Of a stretch of 64,000 nucleotides of DNA, positions 45,727 through 58,299 are shown piece by piece; position 1 is the first letter of the stretch; each line of letters starts with the position of its first letter. The DNA is from Sipunculus nudus (Eukaryota; Annelida; Sipuncula; Golfingiida; Sipunculidae), in contig CM049310.1 in assembly GCA_026874595.1 (NCBI GenBank), positions 3,098,001-3,162,000 on the forward strand. Direction: 5' to 3'. The notes beneath the pieces were generated by a model. It saw only the letters and a program-made list of their open reading frames with translations. It was not told the DNA's origin and made no database searches. The position numbers and the translations under genes were made by a program.

Positions 45727-48158
45727 CAAGGGCGTGCGCAGGATTTTAGAATAGGGGGGCTCACGAACGCAAAAAGTCTGAGTTGACACCCCCCATCCCC
45801 CTTCGGCCAGGACAGTCGAAAATCGCTATATATATGACCTTATATACCCCCCCCCCCCTCGAATGTTACAGTTTCTACTGTTTTTTCCCCTATTCTTAGA
45901 GGGTTAGGCCTAATTCGATTTAAATCCAAGGCTAAACTTATTGAAGCAGTATACCTAAGAAAGGACTGTAACAGAGGGATGCATAGATTTCTCCATTTAA
46001 TGCTACGTTGATATCATATATACTTTATATATGAAACTTAAAAGAATAAAAAAAATATTTACGCGAACATAATAAGGGGTTAAATAGTTGATAAATCATC
46101 GCGTGCCGCTGTAGCCAAGTCGAGTGCATTTATGCGTCAGATTGTTACATACTTTGACAGGTGTTGGATCAGCAGTGGAAGCCGTATCGATGACTTCTGT
46201 GATTCTGCATCCATAGGCCTACACGGTATTTCACAACAATAGGCAGCTAAATGGGTTCCTGATAAATTTATAATCGACAAGATATATATAGCATGCATAT
46301 ATAGGGAGCCCCCCCCCCTCCCCATTACACACACAAAAAAAAGCACCCTGATAAATTAAAAAATAAAAATTTAATGAAAGGGACCTCTCCACAGAATAGT
46401 TTTCTATTCCGCGTGAGTCAATAAACAAATTTAATTTCTTGAATATTTATATTTACGAATTAACCAACATTTGATACCTGATCAGACTTTAAACCGAGTT
46501 AAAGAGTAAAACAAACAGCATGTACTTCCATAAGGAAAGTGTACGCTTTGGACTATGTAAAATGAATGCAAATAAATATTAATTGTGGTTAATTTCTTCC
46601 ATGTACGGATCTGTGGTACTTAATATATAATATTTACCATTCAGTTATACCGTAACTATTATCACAGGCGCTTGAATCCTTATTTATAATAAAGTCTTCA
46701 TATCTCCAATGTTCCTGTAAATACTAGGACGGAATCAGGTTAAACGACCCAATATAAAACGGTCATACCATGCTATCACTTGTATTATGACACATATAAG
46801 TGATAGCATGGTATGACCGTTTTATTATTTGGTCGTTTGACCTGATTCCGTCCTAGTATTTCTAAGAACATTGGAGATATGAAGACTTTATTATATATAG
46901 GGATTCAAGCGCCTGTGCTATTATGCACCAGTTCTCAGGAAATACTATATTTCCACGCATTCTAATTGGCCTTAAGAACTTTTTGCTCATCCAGGCCCTT
47001 TGGACCCGACGTGTTAAAACTATAAAAACTTGCTATTTAAGACAAATGAGAGACTTAAATTTGAGACTTCATCATCAAGCCTCTTCTTGTGCCCTTCGAA
47101 ACTCCTGGGTCCGAGTCCCTTCCGACCACTGCCGATTAAAACTCCATATATTTGCCAACACCAAAGAGAAAAAAAAAGTTCCGCATTAACAAGCAAATAG
47201 CCGTGCTCCTTTGAGTCGTCCTGATGACAGCTTTATAAATGCAAGTTAACGTAAAAAGCCGAAGAGATTTTCTAATTTTCAAGTATTTTCTGGTGTTCTT
47301 CACATAGGAAATTCCTGGCGGGCCTGGGCCCCTTTAGTCACTCACTATTAGAAATTATATACTTACATTTCATAAAACATGTGTCTTCATCATTTTGGAG
47401 CTTTTTATTGTGCTTCATTGGGAATTCCTAAGCTAAAATAAAATCAAGTGAGACTTCTACATTTTCAAACATTTCATTGGACCCTATTGGAGATTCCTGG
47501 GCGGTACGAGTCCCCTTAATTTAGACCCCTCTATTTGGATTAAAAATTCCATATATATGTTTCTCAAATGACAAACAGGATGAGCATTTCTGTCGCCCTA
47601 TATCGGACCCTCGCGGGGTCTCCTGACTAAAATTTTATAAGCTAAAATATAAAACTAAATGAGACTTCTACATTTTGAAACATATTATTCTTCTCTAAAG
47701 GAAATTCCCGGTCGATCGGGCACTCCTCTGGCCCGTCGTGCCCCCGTTACGGTCTACCTGCTGATCTCACCGCTCATGCTTGAAATTAGATAAAAACCGG
47801 CGGGGATTGAACACCACACACTGACGTTACCGTTTACCTGAAACCATCACAGAACTGGTATTTAATGGCTAACCGCCAGGACTGTCGTGTGCCATGGCCT
47901 ATGCATGAGCAGCAGCTTTCAATGAGGATTTTCTTTAGTCCATCATAGCTACTAGATGCATGGTGTCATCCTATACTGTAACTGAATTAAAAGTTTAAAC
48001 TGTGCCCTGGGCCTTACAAATCCAATTTGTGAGCTTTTTTGCAAAAGGTTAAGACAAGCCCTGATAATTTACGAAATTGGGTCCCCCCCCTAAAAATTTA
48101 TCTAACAGATTTTAGGGGGGGCGCGCGCCTGTTGCGCCCCCCTCTAAACACGCCCCTG
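45727..48158. mobile_element. Putative 2.4-kb non-autonomous DNA transposon
   Basis: The left end CAAGGGCGTGCGC (45727) is inverted relative to the right end CACGCCCCTG (to 48158). Both are flanked by GTACA (45722-45726 and 48159-48163), which would be a 5-bp target duplication. The CAGGGGCG-like terminus recalls hAT elements. The interior has no transposase frame. It holds a nested 255-bp palindrome (46663-46917) and diverged internal repeats at 47050-47720 (for example AATGAGACTTCTACATTTT-type segments). The short termini make this call tentative. Confidence 0.45.
46663..46917. mobile_element. 255-bp palindromic foldback element
   Basis: Almost perfect inverted arms of about 118 bp each around a loop of about 18 bp (near 46781-46798). 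The ends are CACAGGCGCTTGAATCC and its complement. It is flanked by CTATTAT at 46656-46662 and 46918-46924, a 7-bp direct duplication. The high arm identity implies recent insertion or gene conversion between arms. The superfamily is uncertain: 7 bp is unusual, and some Dada-type elements make 6-7 bp. Confidence 0.85.
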
Positions 48159-48163
48159 GTACA

Positions 48164-51008
48164 CTATATGTATAGACTTAGATGCACGCACGCATAATAT
48201 CAGTTAATACTTTCTTGAGTTAATCAATAATTGGTTTCATGTAATGCATTAGTTATCAGATAAAACATTAACTACAGGCGTAAAATTTACGACGCCACTT
48301 AATATCATAAATATTGTGGAAAACAGCCATTCGGTCCCGCGCTTAAATTGTGTGTTGAGGCTTGAATTCCGCTCTTGAATAAGACGCAGATCTATATAGG
48401 TGTTACTGTAGGCCTACTCGACAGCTTACTCACGCTTAAGCTAAAACGCTTAACTTGCAGTAAACATAATATGGTACGCATGTAGACTTTCCGGGCTGTT
48501 CGTAATTTAATTTCCTGTTAGATATGCAAATAAAAACATTACACAATGTCGCGATAGATGTCACTGTTTATAAAGAATTTTTTTGGTTCAATAGTTAAGT
48601 ACCTTACACCCATGAAAACAAATATTAAGTCAGGCTTTTATATCTTCATGCACAATAAAACATACGATCTCAACCTGCCTGAAAAGGATCTGTAGAAGAA
48701 TCGAAATTTATAACTTGCAACCTTCTAGATTCTCCTCTTGGTTACGCTACACTTTTATTGCCACCTACGGAGTCATCTGTTATTCCAGCTTTGACATGTT
48801 TAGACTTTAACGATAGCTTAATTGAACCATATTTGAAATAAAAGCAGTGAAACACTGCAGATTGCAAGCCAGTGCATTATGCGGCTTTAATGTTTCAGTC
48901 ATACGTAGATATGTTTCACTGTAAGTACAGAAAAGATTGCACTGAGATTCAGATGCGGTATTACGTATGTACCAGAAGACATTTTAATTAATGTACACTT
49001 TGCCCACACTTGGGTAACCCGTCCTTGCGAGGTTCAGCTGCTTCTATTTTGCTTTTTATCAAGGTATCCGGTCTGGCTTATGAATCGGTCATATTGGGGT
49101 TTGGGGGATTTTTTTGTACAAATTATTAATTTAATCGTACAATTAACAGATTTTTTTTTGTAAAAGCAAATTTATATATGATCCTTTTAAATAAGTCAAA
49201 TTGACCTGTTCCTTTTCCAGATTTGACGACTGCGTGTTTTAGATTCCACTTATTATGATTAATTATAAAAATTGGCAAAATTCGTCAGAGTTTCTAGGCC
49301 AGATTGCAGATGTAGTAACAAAAGAGAGGTTTTTTTGTTGCTGTTATTTATTGACCGTATATCTGTTGGATTAAGAAACATTTATAAAGATTTTCGTATC
49401 AATATAGAACCTACTTATTGTAATCGGCCAGAATACACTGCTCTTTATTTATTTATATTGGATTGGCCTATTTTCATTGCCTATAAATAGGCAAATGGCC
49501 ACATGGGTTACTCATCCATTCACTCTTTGCATTTTTAAGAATCCACCATTATTTTTTTTATTAAAGTTTTGTTAATATATACTGTGATAGTTATAGGCCT
49601 AAACTGATGAAAGCCTCGTATGAAAGTGAAGACATAGAGGCGCTGATTGTAATCGACGGATTTCAGTGATGATTTCAACACATGCAGAGACTGTTAGTTT
49701 GTCCATACTGTTAATTCATTCCCAGGGGTTCCTGCTAGTTATTGTACAGGCCGATTCCACTACACTAACGACATCTGTCAACTCTTTCCTGTATCTGATT
49801 TCAAATGAAATAACCATGTTCACCGTGTACTATATATATGCTGGCTTTATTTCCGTCCAAGGTCAGCAAACGATAAAAATGAGCAGTGAAAAAGGACGTA
49901 TATGGAAACACTGATCTGATTGACACGAGTGTGTTAAGTTTACCCTTCAAGTCCATAAACGATTATCAAAGTCACTACAAAAGTATTTTCAGTTGAAACA
50001 AAAAAAAAAAGACAAAAAGGCCGACAGTAATGTGAAGAGAGATGTATATTGTGCCTATAGGTAAACCTATACTTGTCATAAATAAAGCCATAATTTCCAA
50101 CTACTGTACCTTAAAATGAGTTACAGCTGATTGTGTTATAGTCTTGTTATCCAAACTTTGAGAGAATTCTGAACTCCCTGAAGTACTTTCAGAAATTTGT
50201 TTTTATATGAACGTAGCTTTAGCCTGCTTAAAACTTACCTTATGTCAGACATTTAGCGGACTACCTTACTGTGTTGGCGCTCATGCATTTGCCCTTGTTA
50301 AAAAGTTCTCCTGAATGTTGATAAGCTTAGTGCTAAACCAATAATAACCATTGGAAAAAAATTTCCAGGGATTCTGCAACCAATGTGAAAACGGAGGGTT
50401 CCCTCCGACAAGATCTATAGTCCTGTTGGTCAGTTTGGTATTCGAGGGACCTGCATATTCATTCTATACATTTCATCATTTAACTGTGTGTTACCCGCAT
50501 GTCATAATATTGCACATAATAAATATTTATCAAACGACTAGGCAATCTCTCAGCCTGATATGGGTATCCCCGTCCATGCACGCAATACGACGATCGAGAT
50601 GCATATCGTATACGTGCATAATAATTGTTATATCAGCCCGGCAAATCTGCATCAGCCTATTTGAGTTCACTAGCCTGAGATGAAATAGACATGCTACATA
50701 GCTCTTGGCATATCAAGCTATAGGTCGCGTATGACGTGGGGCCACTTCATGATGTACAAAACATTTTTTAAATTATTTATGTATATATAAACGGTTGACA
50801 ACTGGTCGTTAAAAAAATTTCATGAGCCATTTTGAATGTGACTTAAGTTCCAAGATCTGAGGGCAGTCGTATCTATAGCCTACATGGTAATGTTCAGATA
50901 ACAATTGTCCCCCCCCCCCCCAGTAATTTGTAGAATATTCAAATCTGACATTTTCAGCATTATGCTGGAATACATGTATGCAATGAGTGATTATTATTCT
51001 AAACATTT
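48164..51008. other. No gene seen
   Basis: AT-rich DNA with short open frames (for example 49272-49490 and 50351-50683, plus strand) that show no recognisable domain. A C run lies at about 50910-50920. Confidence 0.5.
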
Positions 51009-52690
51009 AAGATAAGATAAGATAAGATAACACTTATTAGCCTTCAGTTCCAGGAATTTGTCGTTGACTTGCAATTCATTACATAAAAAATAGATAAATA
51101 TATAAAAATAATACATAAACGTACATTAAAAATAACACAGAACATATTGACTATGCATGTAAAAATAAGCATGTAAAAATGATAAAACAGATAATTCTGC
51201 AGGTAAAAACACAAAATTCAAAACATTAAATATCTAAGAGGGTTGTGAGTTAAAAAGTTTAATACTGTATGGTACGAGAGATATTTTTTTAAAACGAGTT
51301 GTTCTGCAAAATATTGTATCTATGCGTTTACCTGAAGGTAAAAAATGGAACTTTGTATATATAGGGGATGAGTTGTGTCCTTCATGATCTTTGATATGAA
51401 GGCCATTGTTTTGGTTTCACAGATTTCCTGGTGTGTGGCAAGAGAAGTACTAGTTATTCTACAACTTCTCTTCCTGGTATTATTTAACTGTTTCTTTAAC
51501 TTAGCAGATATATTTGTAAACCAGCACTCCAGTGAATAAGTAAGGACACAGATAATTACTGAATTGAAAACATGGTAATTATGGTTTTGTCAATATTTAG
51601 CTTTCTTAGATAATAAAGGTAATATAATCTTTTTTTTTTTTGCTTTCTTGGATTGATTTTACACATGTTCTTTCCAATTCAGATTCCTGTCAATAATACA
51701 TCCCAAGTATTTATAATTTTCTACAATATCTACATCTTCATTTTTTATAGAAACTGGGGTAATTACAGATTTTGATCTCCTAAAATCAAAGACTACTTCT
51801 TTAGTCTTCTTTACATTTAATTGAAGGTAGTGTTCCTCACACCAACTAGTCACATATTGAATGGTTTCCCTGTAGAGCGATTCATCATTCTTGTGTATCA
51901 GGCCTAGAATGACAGTGTCGTCTGCATATTTGATAATTTAACAATCTGAAAGGCTCACAGACAAATTATTTGTATAAAGAATAAAAAGGACTGCTGACAG
52001 AACACAGCCTTGTGGAGCACCAGTATTTATGATTATATCTGAAGACGTTTCTTTGCTTGTTTAACACGTTGTCTTCTATCCGAGAGAAAATCTAGAATCC
52101 ATAGACAGAAGGAAGGAGGAATGTTATACCTACAGAACTGATTGATCATAATGTTTGGCTGTATTGTATTGAAGGCTGAAGAATAATCAATGAAAAGTGA
52201 TCTGGCATAATTTCTGGGGTCCCTGTCTAAGTGTTGATAAATATAATGAGTTAATGTGGCAATCGCGTCGCTTGTGCACCTGTTAGATGAATATGCAAAC
52301 TGATGTTGATCTAGCATTGGTTTTACAATTGGAAGTAATTTGTTAAGAACTATTCGCTCCAAAGATTTTGCGAGAATAGACGTAAGTGCAACAGGCCTAA
52401 GATCATTCATCACTTTAGGGGAGTTATTTTTGGCGACTGGAATTATTTCTGCGGTCTTCCATAATTTTGAAGGTTTACACAAGGAGAGAGACAATTGAAA
52501 AATGTGATGTATGATGAAGGACAAACTATTTCTACAGGTTTTTATTAATCTGCCACTGATTTTGTCGGGTCCACAGGCTTTCTTTACATTAATCTTACTT
52601 AAAACTTTGTTTACATCAGTTAGATCAGTAAGGATGCTATTATCGCATGATTCTAAATTTGCTCTCAGACTGCTCTGACTTTCTTCACTT
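51009..52690 (-). mobile_element. Decayed, 5'-truncated non-LTR retrotransposon
   Basis: The minus strand encodes reverse transcriptase pieces in order: KKACGPDKISG, AEIIPVAKNN, LRPVALTSILAKSLERIV, FIDYSSAFNTI (about 52520-52080), then GAPQGCVLS, KYADDTVILG and LNVKKTKEVVFDFRR (to about 51750). The catalytic YADD is present. A frameshift lies near 52060, a TAA precedes IIKYADD near 51940, and further stops occur downstream. A 3' HPLYTKFHFLPSGKR-like region is followed by a short pentanucleotide tail, (GATAA)n on the plus strand, at 51009-51030. The LPSGKR segment and microsatellite tail suggest a CR1/L2/Rex1-like clade. Endonuclease sequence is absent. The element is dead. Confidence 0.88.
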
Positions 52691-53653
52691 AACTGTGTGT
52701 TACCGATATATCAAAATATACATGCATGCATGCAATTTATGAATATTTAAAAAATCATCACATATATTTGAGGTTGTCGAGCAGACCCAAAATTTTACAT
52801 TATTATACTTTAATATATTTTAAATAACTTATCGTTACTGAATTATCATCATTAAAAAACCAGAATTTATACGTTTGCAAATATTTCCATATTTTTACCT
52901 ATGTATCTGCTATATGTGTTAAAATTGAACAAGTTTTATATATAATGAGCATCTCTTCTATCCACTTGGTTTTATTCGTATTAAATATGTCGTTCGTGAC
53001 ATCTGTATTCAAAGAGATTGGGGGTGCACTTTTTATAACTTAGATCTTATAAGGAATATAGTTAGCCTACTTATGTAAGGACAAATATTAAACTCATAAA
53101 TATATTAAATGCCGAGTTCTTGAACCGGGTGGTTCGCTATGGAATGTCCCGTGAAATAAAAGAGGTCATATGCATGCATGTGACTATATGACTGACAGCA
53201 ATGCAGAGTCAAGCTTATCATACAGTCATCACTCAGAGCACGTGGCTTCCTGATGACGTATATTGTCTATCCTTTTGTGCTGTTAGCTGTGTATGTGTCA
53301 TAATAAGTAAATACATGTAATAACTTCATTTTTAATAATGAAATGGGACATAAATATGAACCCTGTTTAATGATTATAATATATATTTGCTTTTGAGTAA
53401 CCGGTCAAGGATGATACTAATTAATAGATACCAACATATATATTCATTTTCCTGCAGAAATAACATAAGTTTATCCAGAAAATATTTATTTAAGTTATTT
53501 GCAGTATTATTAACATATCTGCCAAAATCCAGCTCAGATAACATTTTCTTCCCAGCTATTAATATTCAGAATATACAATCAGAGCCTAAGGGAATTTTAC
53601 AGATATATATATAGCCTACAGTACCTTTTGCTAACTGAATAGATGTATTTATA

Positions 53654-53698
<45 letters not shown>

Positions 53699-54099
53699 TT
53701 TTCCTCAAATATCACAGCATGTCTGCTTAGCGTCTGTTTGGACTGCCTGTAATGACTAATGACTGCTATGTCTGTGGGTTTTCCTTTTATTTTGTAGAAG
53801 GCACCTGATATGCTGTTATTACATATTAACATGAGAAAAAATATAAATATAATATACTTGGATATCTTCAAGGCGCCACATTTCCATTTATCATAAGAAT
53901 TACAAACATTTCGACTGTATTATCAAAATTGAGGGAAAACATAAAATTCCGGTACACCGGAAGTGGCCTACCTATTTCACCTCCGACGCGCGAGGGTCTT
54001 GGGATGACAACGATAGAGTAGACGAAAAAGTTTTGGGCAAAGTTTGACAGAAATGAGGAGTGATTCCAGTCTGTTTTCATGTAAAACGTCAACTAGATC
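52691..54099. other. No gene seen; microsatellite
   Basis: AT-rich. An (AT)n run lies at about 53655-53691. CpG content rises in 53940-54010, just before the putative exon at 54100. Confidence 0.45.
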
Positions 54100-54165
54100 A
54101 TGCCAGTAATGGAGTCAGTCAAAGAAGTCTTTTCTGAACCGGTGTCAGCATTCGATTTCACCATG
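54100..54165 (+). CDS. Putative first coding exon, product unknown
   Basis: ATG-initiated 22-codon stretch reading MPVMESVKEVFSEPVSAF then DFTM, ending at ATG|GTAAGC, a good donor, in phase 0. It follows a small CpG-richer region that could be a promoter and leader. A second possible exon in the same phase lies at 60679-60720. I do not recognise the protein. The exon is short, so this rests on splice-site quality and phase agreement rather than homology. Confidence 0.4.
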
Positions 54166-54306
54166 GTAAGCACAATGTTTTGATTTGAAACCTCGGGGAG
54201 CGAGCCTTCACTACGCCCAGTCACTGGGCAAGTGTCACGGTCCTTGCTAGCCCATAAGAATAGACTCCTAAATTGCAGGTTTCTGTTAAGTCGTCGTCAG
54301 AGGCTA

Positions 54307-55131
54307 GGTCCTTGGCCGCTCCCCCTTGACACCCAAAACACAAGTTTTGGGTACCTGTGATGAAACACCACAAATACCCAATGAACTTCATATTTTAAGC
54401 TAACTGATTAAATGCGGTCCTGGATACCGCCGCATAAAAAGCTTCAGAGTAAACTGGAGAACTTCAAACCTTTTTCGGGAAAAAAATCATATAAAATCAA
54501 ATAGTGCGTTTTTGACAAGGAAACTTTAAGTAATCTAAGGGAGATATAGTACTTTTTTCGAATGACCAAGAAATTCAGCTAAATATAATAGTATGTAAAC
54601 AAGACTAACTTTTAAAACTTTGCAACCCTTGCACTTGAAACTGTCTCAGAATCTGAAACAATGAACTGTGTGACCTTTGCTCGCTGAGCCAACACGGCCC
54701 GTTACCACTGGTTTCACAGACGGCTGCCGGCCAGCAGTGACTGGGGGAAAACCGAGAGCAGACATCGTTCCCCGTGTATCACCATTTATTAGGATAATAT
54801 GTATTCTTCTAATCAACATTTAAAGTGGACAAACACTGACAAGTGGTATGTTATATGCGTATTTGATAAGAATATCTTTATTTCTGAAAGAATACAACAT
54901 TTTCAAACGAAATATAAAAACTTAATTGTCATGTGGAATGTCTCCAGTTTCCTCAAATCATCATCTAGGGCTCTCCCACAGCGTAGCGTAGTAAGAGAGG
55001 ACGGGTGCTAGGGCTAATTTTAAGCAAAAAAGTAACACAAATTTGAATTTTAAAGAGTGTTTCGTGGTGTTTTGTCACAGGTACCCAAAACACCAGTGTT
55101 TTGTGTATTTAGGGGGACCCTCCTTGCCAGC
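54307..55131. mobile_element. Inverted-repeat pair, possible MITE
   Basis: Arms at about 54307-54377 and 55058-55131 are imperfect complements, sharing CACAGGTACCCAAAAC and a TTTTGTGT/GGGGG segment. The interior (about 680 bp) has no coding capacity. Outer boundaries and a target duplication are not clear. If the exon at 54100 is real, this lies at the start of its intron. Confidence 0.45.
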
Positions 55132-55826
55132 AATGTCAGTGGCCTCTCTCATACTCAAAACAAGCCTACTGGGAGACCTTTAAATACATAACAAACAGTG
55201 TATATGGATGAAGCAAATTTTTGCATCAATGAATTATGAATGAATTGGAACAAGTAACTTTAGTCCATTACACCTGTCAGGGGCCCGAATATAGAATCCG
55301 GTCTTCATTTACAACATGGGTCTAAACTGACTTGACCGTCTCATATTATTAGTAGTATTACTCAACATATGCCATGGTATGCCTGATCATATGACATCGA
55401 CATGATTCGTACTTCTCCTTTACATGAATCCTAAAACATTACGTCCGTCCGTATACAACCATAACCTCATCCATGTAGACCAGATTCCATGCTCGCCAGA
55501 CATGGGGTCTATTACAGTTGTTCTATTACTATTACTATTACTTTCAATTTCTGATATTACTATTACCACATTTTATCTTCTATTACTATTACTATTACTG
55601 GGGTATCTATTACTATTACTATTACATAAACTGATGGGAGGATTCTAGACTTTGAGCAGCCGTGAGTGCTATAAACTAGCACTGCAATCACATTTTTATA
55701 TTATATATAAATATTAGAAGCACCTATATCATCCAGTTACCTACACAATTTTCTTATACTGTGTCTGTCATTAACAATAAGCCTAATGATACTGGAGATC
55801 ATTATTATTTCAGCTTCTTTAATTCT

Positions 55827-55829
<3 letters not shown>

Positions 55830-55867
<38 letters not shown>
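55830..55867. repeat. (AT)n microsatellite
   Basis: About 19 TA dinucleotides. Confidence 0.97.
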
Positions 55868-55872
<5 letters not shown>

Positions 55873-55999
55873 AAACCTCAATGATTATTGGGGCGTTTCA
55901 AGTCGAAATTATAAGATAATTGTATTAACTCTTGAATACATGTAATTTAAAAGCAACCCATTGTAAAGGCATCGGCATATGTAAAATATTGATTCATAA

Positions 56000-56266
56000 T
56001 TATATGCATACTTGTACATTTTAAATTATTTTCATATATATTTCACATAAATTTATTTCATAGTACATACTTCTGTTAAGATTTAATCTTCTTTCGCATA
56101 ATTAATAAATAATGATTTTCAGTGTAACTAAATTATATGCATACTTGTACATTTTTTATTATTTTCATATATATTTCACATATATTTATTTTATAGTACA
56201 TACTTCTGTTAAGATTTAATCTTCTTTCGCATAATTAATAAATAAAGATTTTCAGTGTAACTAAAA
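56000..56266 (+). repeat. Two-copy 133-bp tandem duplication
   Basis: The TTATATGCATACTTGTACAT segment near 56000 recurs at 56133 with all following sequence up to CAGTGTAACTAAA. Only a few substitutions are visible between the copies. Confidence 0.92.
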
Positions 56267-57762
56267 ATGGTCTCCAAAGGAATTATTCATGATTATGTCA
56301 TATTAATATTTAGTATCAAAGCTGACAATTTAGTCCTTTGTGTATGTATCAGGAGAGGAATTTTGGTAGGGCTGTGTCCTGTTTCTACTGTTTACATCAA
56401 GATTCTGGACAGATTCTAAACTGGAGACAAAAGTACCCCATCTTCTCAAGTGTATATATGTTCATTTGGATATGATGCCATGTTTTATTTTATCACATAG
56501 TACATCTTGAGAGTGAACAGAGAGGTGGTAAACTTTACAATAATGGTAGCATGCATGGCTTTTATTCTTCAGGCATGCCCTTCTTCATTGCAGCAAAACC
56601 AGCATAGGATAATTTAGGAATATGGAGAGTGATTTTAACTTATATCAATTTTACAAAACAAATAAAATATTATTTATATCACTTTCACAATTAATTTGGT
56701 ATTCAACAATCTTATACTTTAAATTTTGTACATTACAGGATCTAATTATTTGACATCAAAATTTCAGATATTAAATAATAAATATTAACAGTTACTTATA
56801 TTCTCATACTATATAATCAAATAAATTAATATCTTTAAAAAAATGTTCATTTAATTTTCAAAATATAAATTAACATAATTTTAGATACTGAATGAAGGTC
56901 TGCAAAATTGGTACTATGAAATAACAGACAAGTATTAAAAGAATTATTTTAAAAGAATATTTATATAAATTAAATAGATAATACATGTGCCTGCAGTATG
57001 ACTTTATCAAAGTGATTGTAGTACTGGTATGAGTTTATATAGCATTGTAGGCTTCCATACTTTATGGGTAGTGAAAACACCATAAGCTTATCATGAACAT
57101 TTTGGGTCTGCACTGTAACTACATCTAGTTCCATATTCTATTTTTCTTAAATGTGTGTTATTGCAATCTGTATGATTAAAATGCAAACTAGCTTGTGAAA
57201 ATAAATCTAGGTACATTTCAGAATATGCATATGGATTGATGGATGTGAGATAAGATGTACATGTCAATATAATAATACACAATTTATCTGTCTCATAACA
57301 TCAAACATTCCTCTGTTTATCCATGGTTTACTAATCAAAGGTTAGATTGTGCAAGGTTACCTATTTGGCTGTGACCTGCTCTGTCCAGTACTCTTATGTA
57401 ATTAGCACCAGTGGTAACCAGCAGTGTGGCAGCTGGCCCATGCTTGCCTCAACAACAGGCACTTCCTGGGCAATTGCTGGACAAGAATTGAGTGTGTTCA
57501 GCATTATTTGCTGATATGCTTCATGATCAAGGGGCTCACAGGAAGCAATAGAAAGTAATATGTATTACTCTATTACTTTGCCTTCTGTTTCTATTACTAT
57601 TACTATTACAGCTAAAATTTTTGAGACTATTACTATTACTATTACATGGAAAAAGCTGTAATAGTCTATTACTATTACTATTACTTATTACTATTACCCC
57701 ATGTCTGCCTGAAATTAGGTCATTGTGACCAATATCCTCCCAGCTGTGGGGCTTAAAAGTCC

Positions 57763-57793
57763 CCCCGCCCCCCCCCCCCCCCCCCCCCCCCCC
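57763..57793. repeat. Poly-C run
   Basis: About 30 C with one G near the start. The length is unreliable in assemblies. Confidence 0.95.
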
Positions 57794-57826
57794 GATTTAA
57801 TATGATTTAATAAAAAAATCAGGGTT

Positions 57827-57905
57827 GGACAAAACCCGGGTTTTAAGCATAAAACCCAGCCCATTGGGTTTTACTGGGTAAACCCAGGTTTTATGGGCAA
57901 TATAG
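57827..57905 (+). mobile_element. Orphan hAT-like left end
   Basis: CAGGGTTGGACAAAACCCGG followed by several inverted AAACCC/GGGTTT motifs resembles the terminus of a hAT-type non-autonomous element. I saw no complementary right end downstream, so it is probably truncated. Confidence 0.35.
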
Positions 57906-58299
57906 TCAAATGGCAACTGACTGAACTCAAAATTTCTTGTACCAGCTCGGGAAATACTGTGATCAGTATGCTTCTTTGCTTTAAAAAATATATATAACTG
58001 ATATTGGTGATTAATAGCAGTGACAATGATAATTAAAAATAATTAGGAGATTTTAAAATGAAGTATAAACCTACCATACTTTGTAACTCCCATTATTGTA
58101 TCCGCCAATACAGAGTTTTGCTGATACAATGTTTTCGGCCCACCGCCGCTGCCGCATAGGTGTCAGGAGAACTCCTCCGTAACCGCTGGGCGGAATTTTA
58201 TGAAACCCGGGATTATGTTCGGGTCACATGTGAACTGCTGCGCCCCAATTTTGTTTCGACCTCTGACCTTTCCTCTGCACTCTGCGTCCATCTTCAAGT

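Larger units (their letters stand above)
55498..57706. mobile_element. Possible 2.2-kb element with ATTACT-repeat margins
   Basis: Ends are an exact 11-bp inverted pair: AGACATGGGGT at 55498-55508 and ACCCCATGTCT at 57696-57706. GCC follows the right end and precedes the left end, a possible 3-bp target duplication. Immediately inside both ends are clusters of (CTATTA)n microsatellite in the same orientation (55520-55626 and 57565-57700). The interior is very AT-rich, contains an (AT)n run (55830-55867) and a 133-bp tandem duplication, and has no transposase frame. Confidence 0.4.

Noticed and set aside
47790-47830. tRNA-like B-box (GTTCAATCC) on the minus strand
   Set aside because: No matching A-box, acceptor stem or cloverleaf could be drawn.
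50480-52705. 16-bp direct repeat TTAACTGTGTGTTACC on either side of the retrotransposon region
   Set aside because: The element's 3' tail ends at 51009, not next to the left copy, and one 16-mer match is expected by chance in 64 kb of AT-rich DNA.
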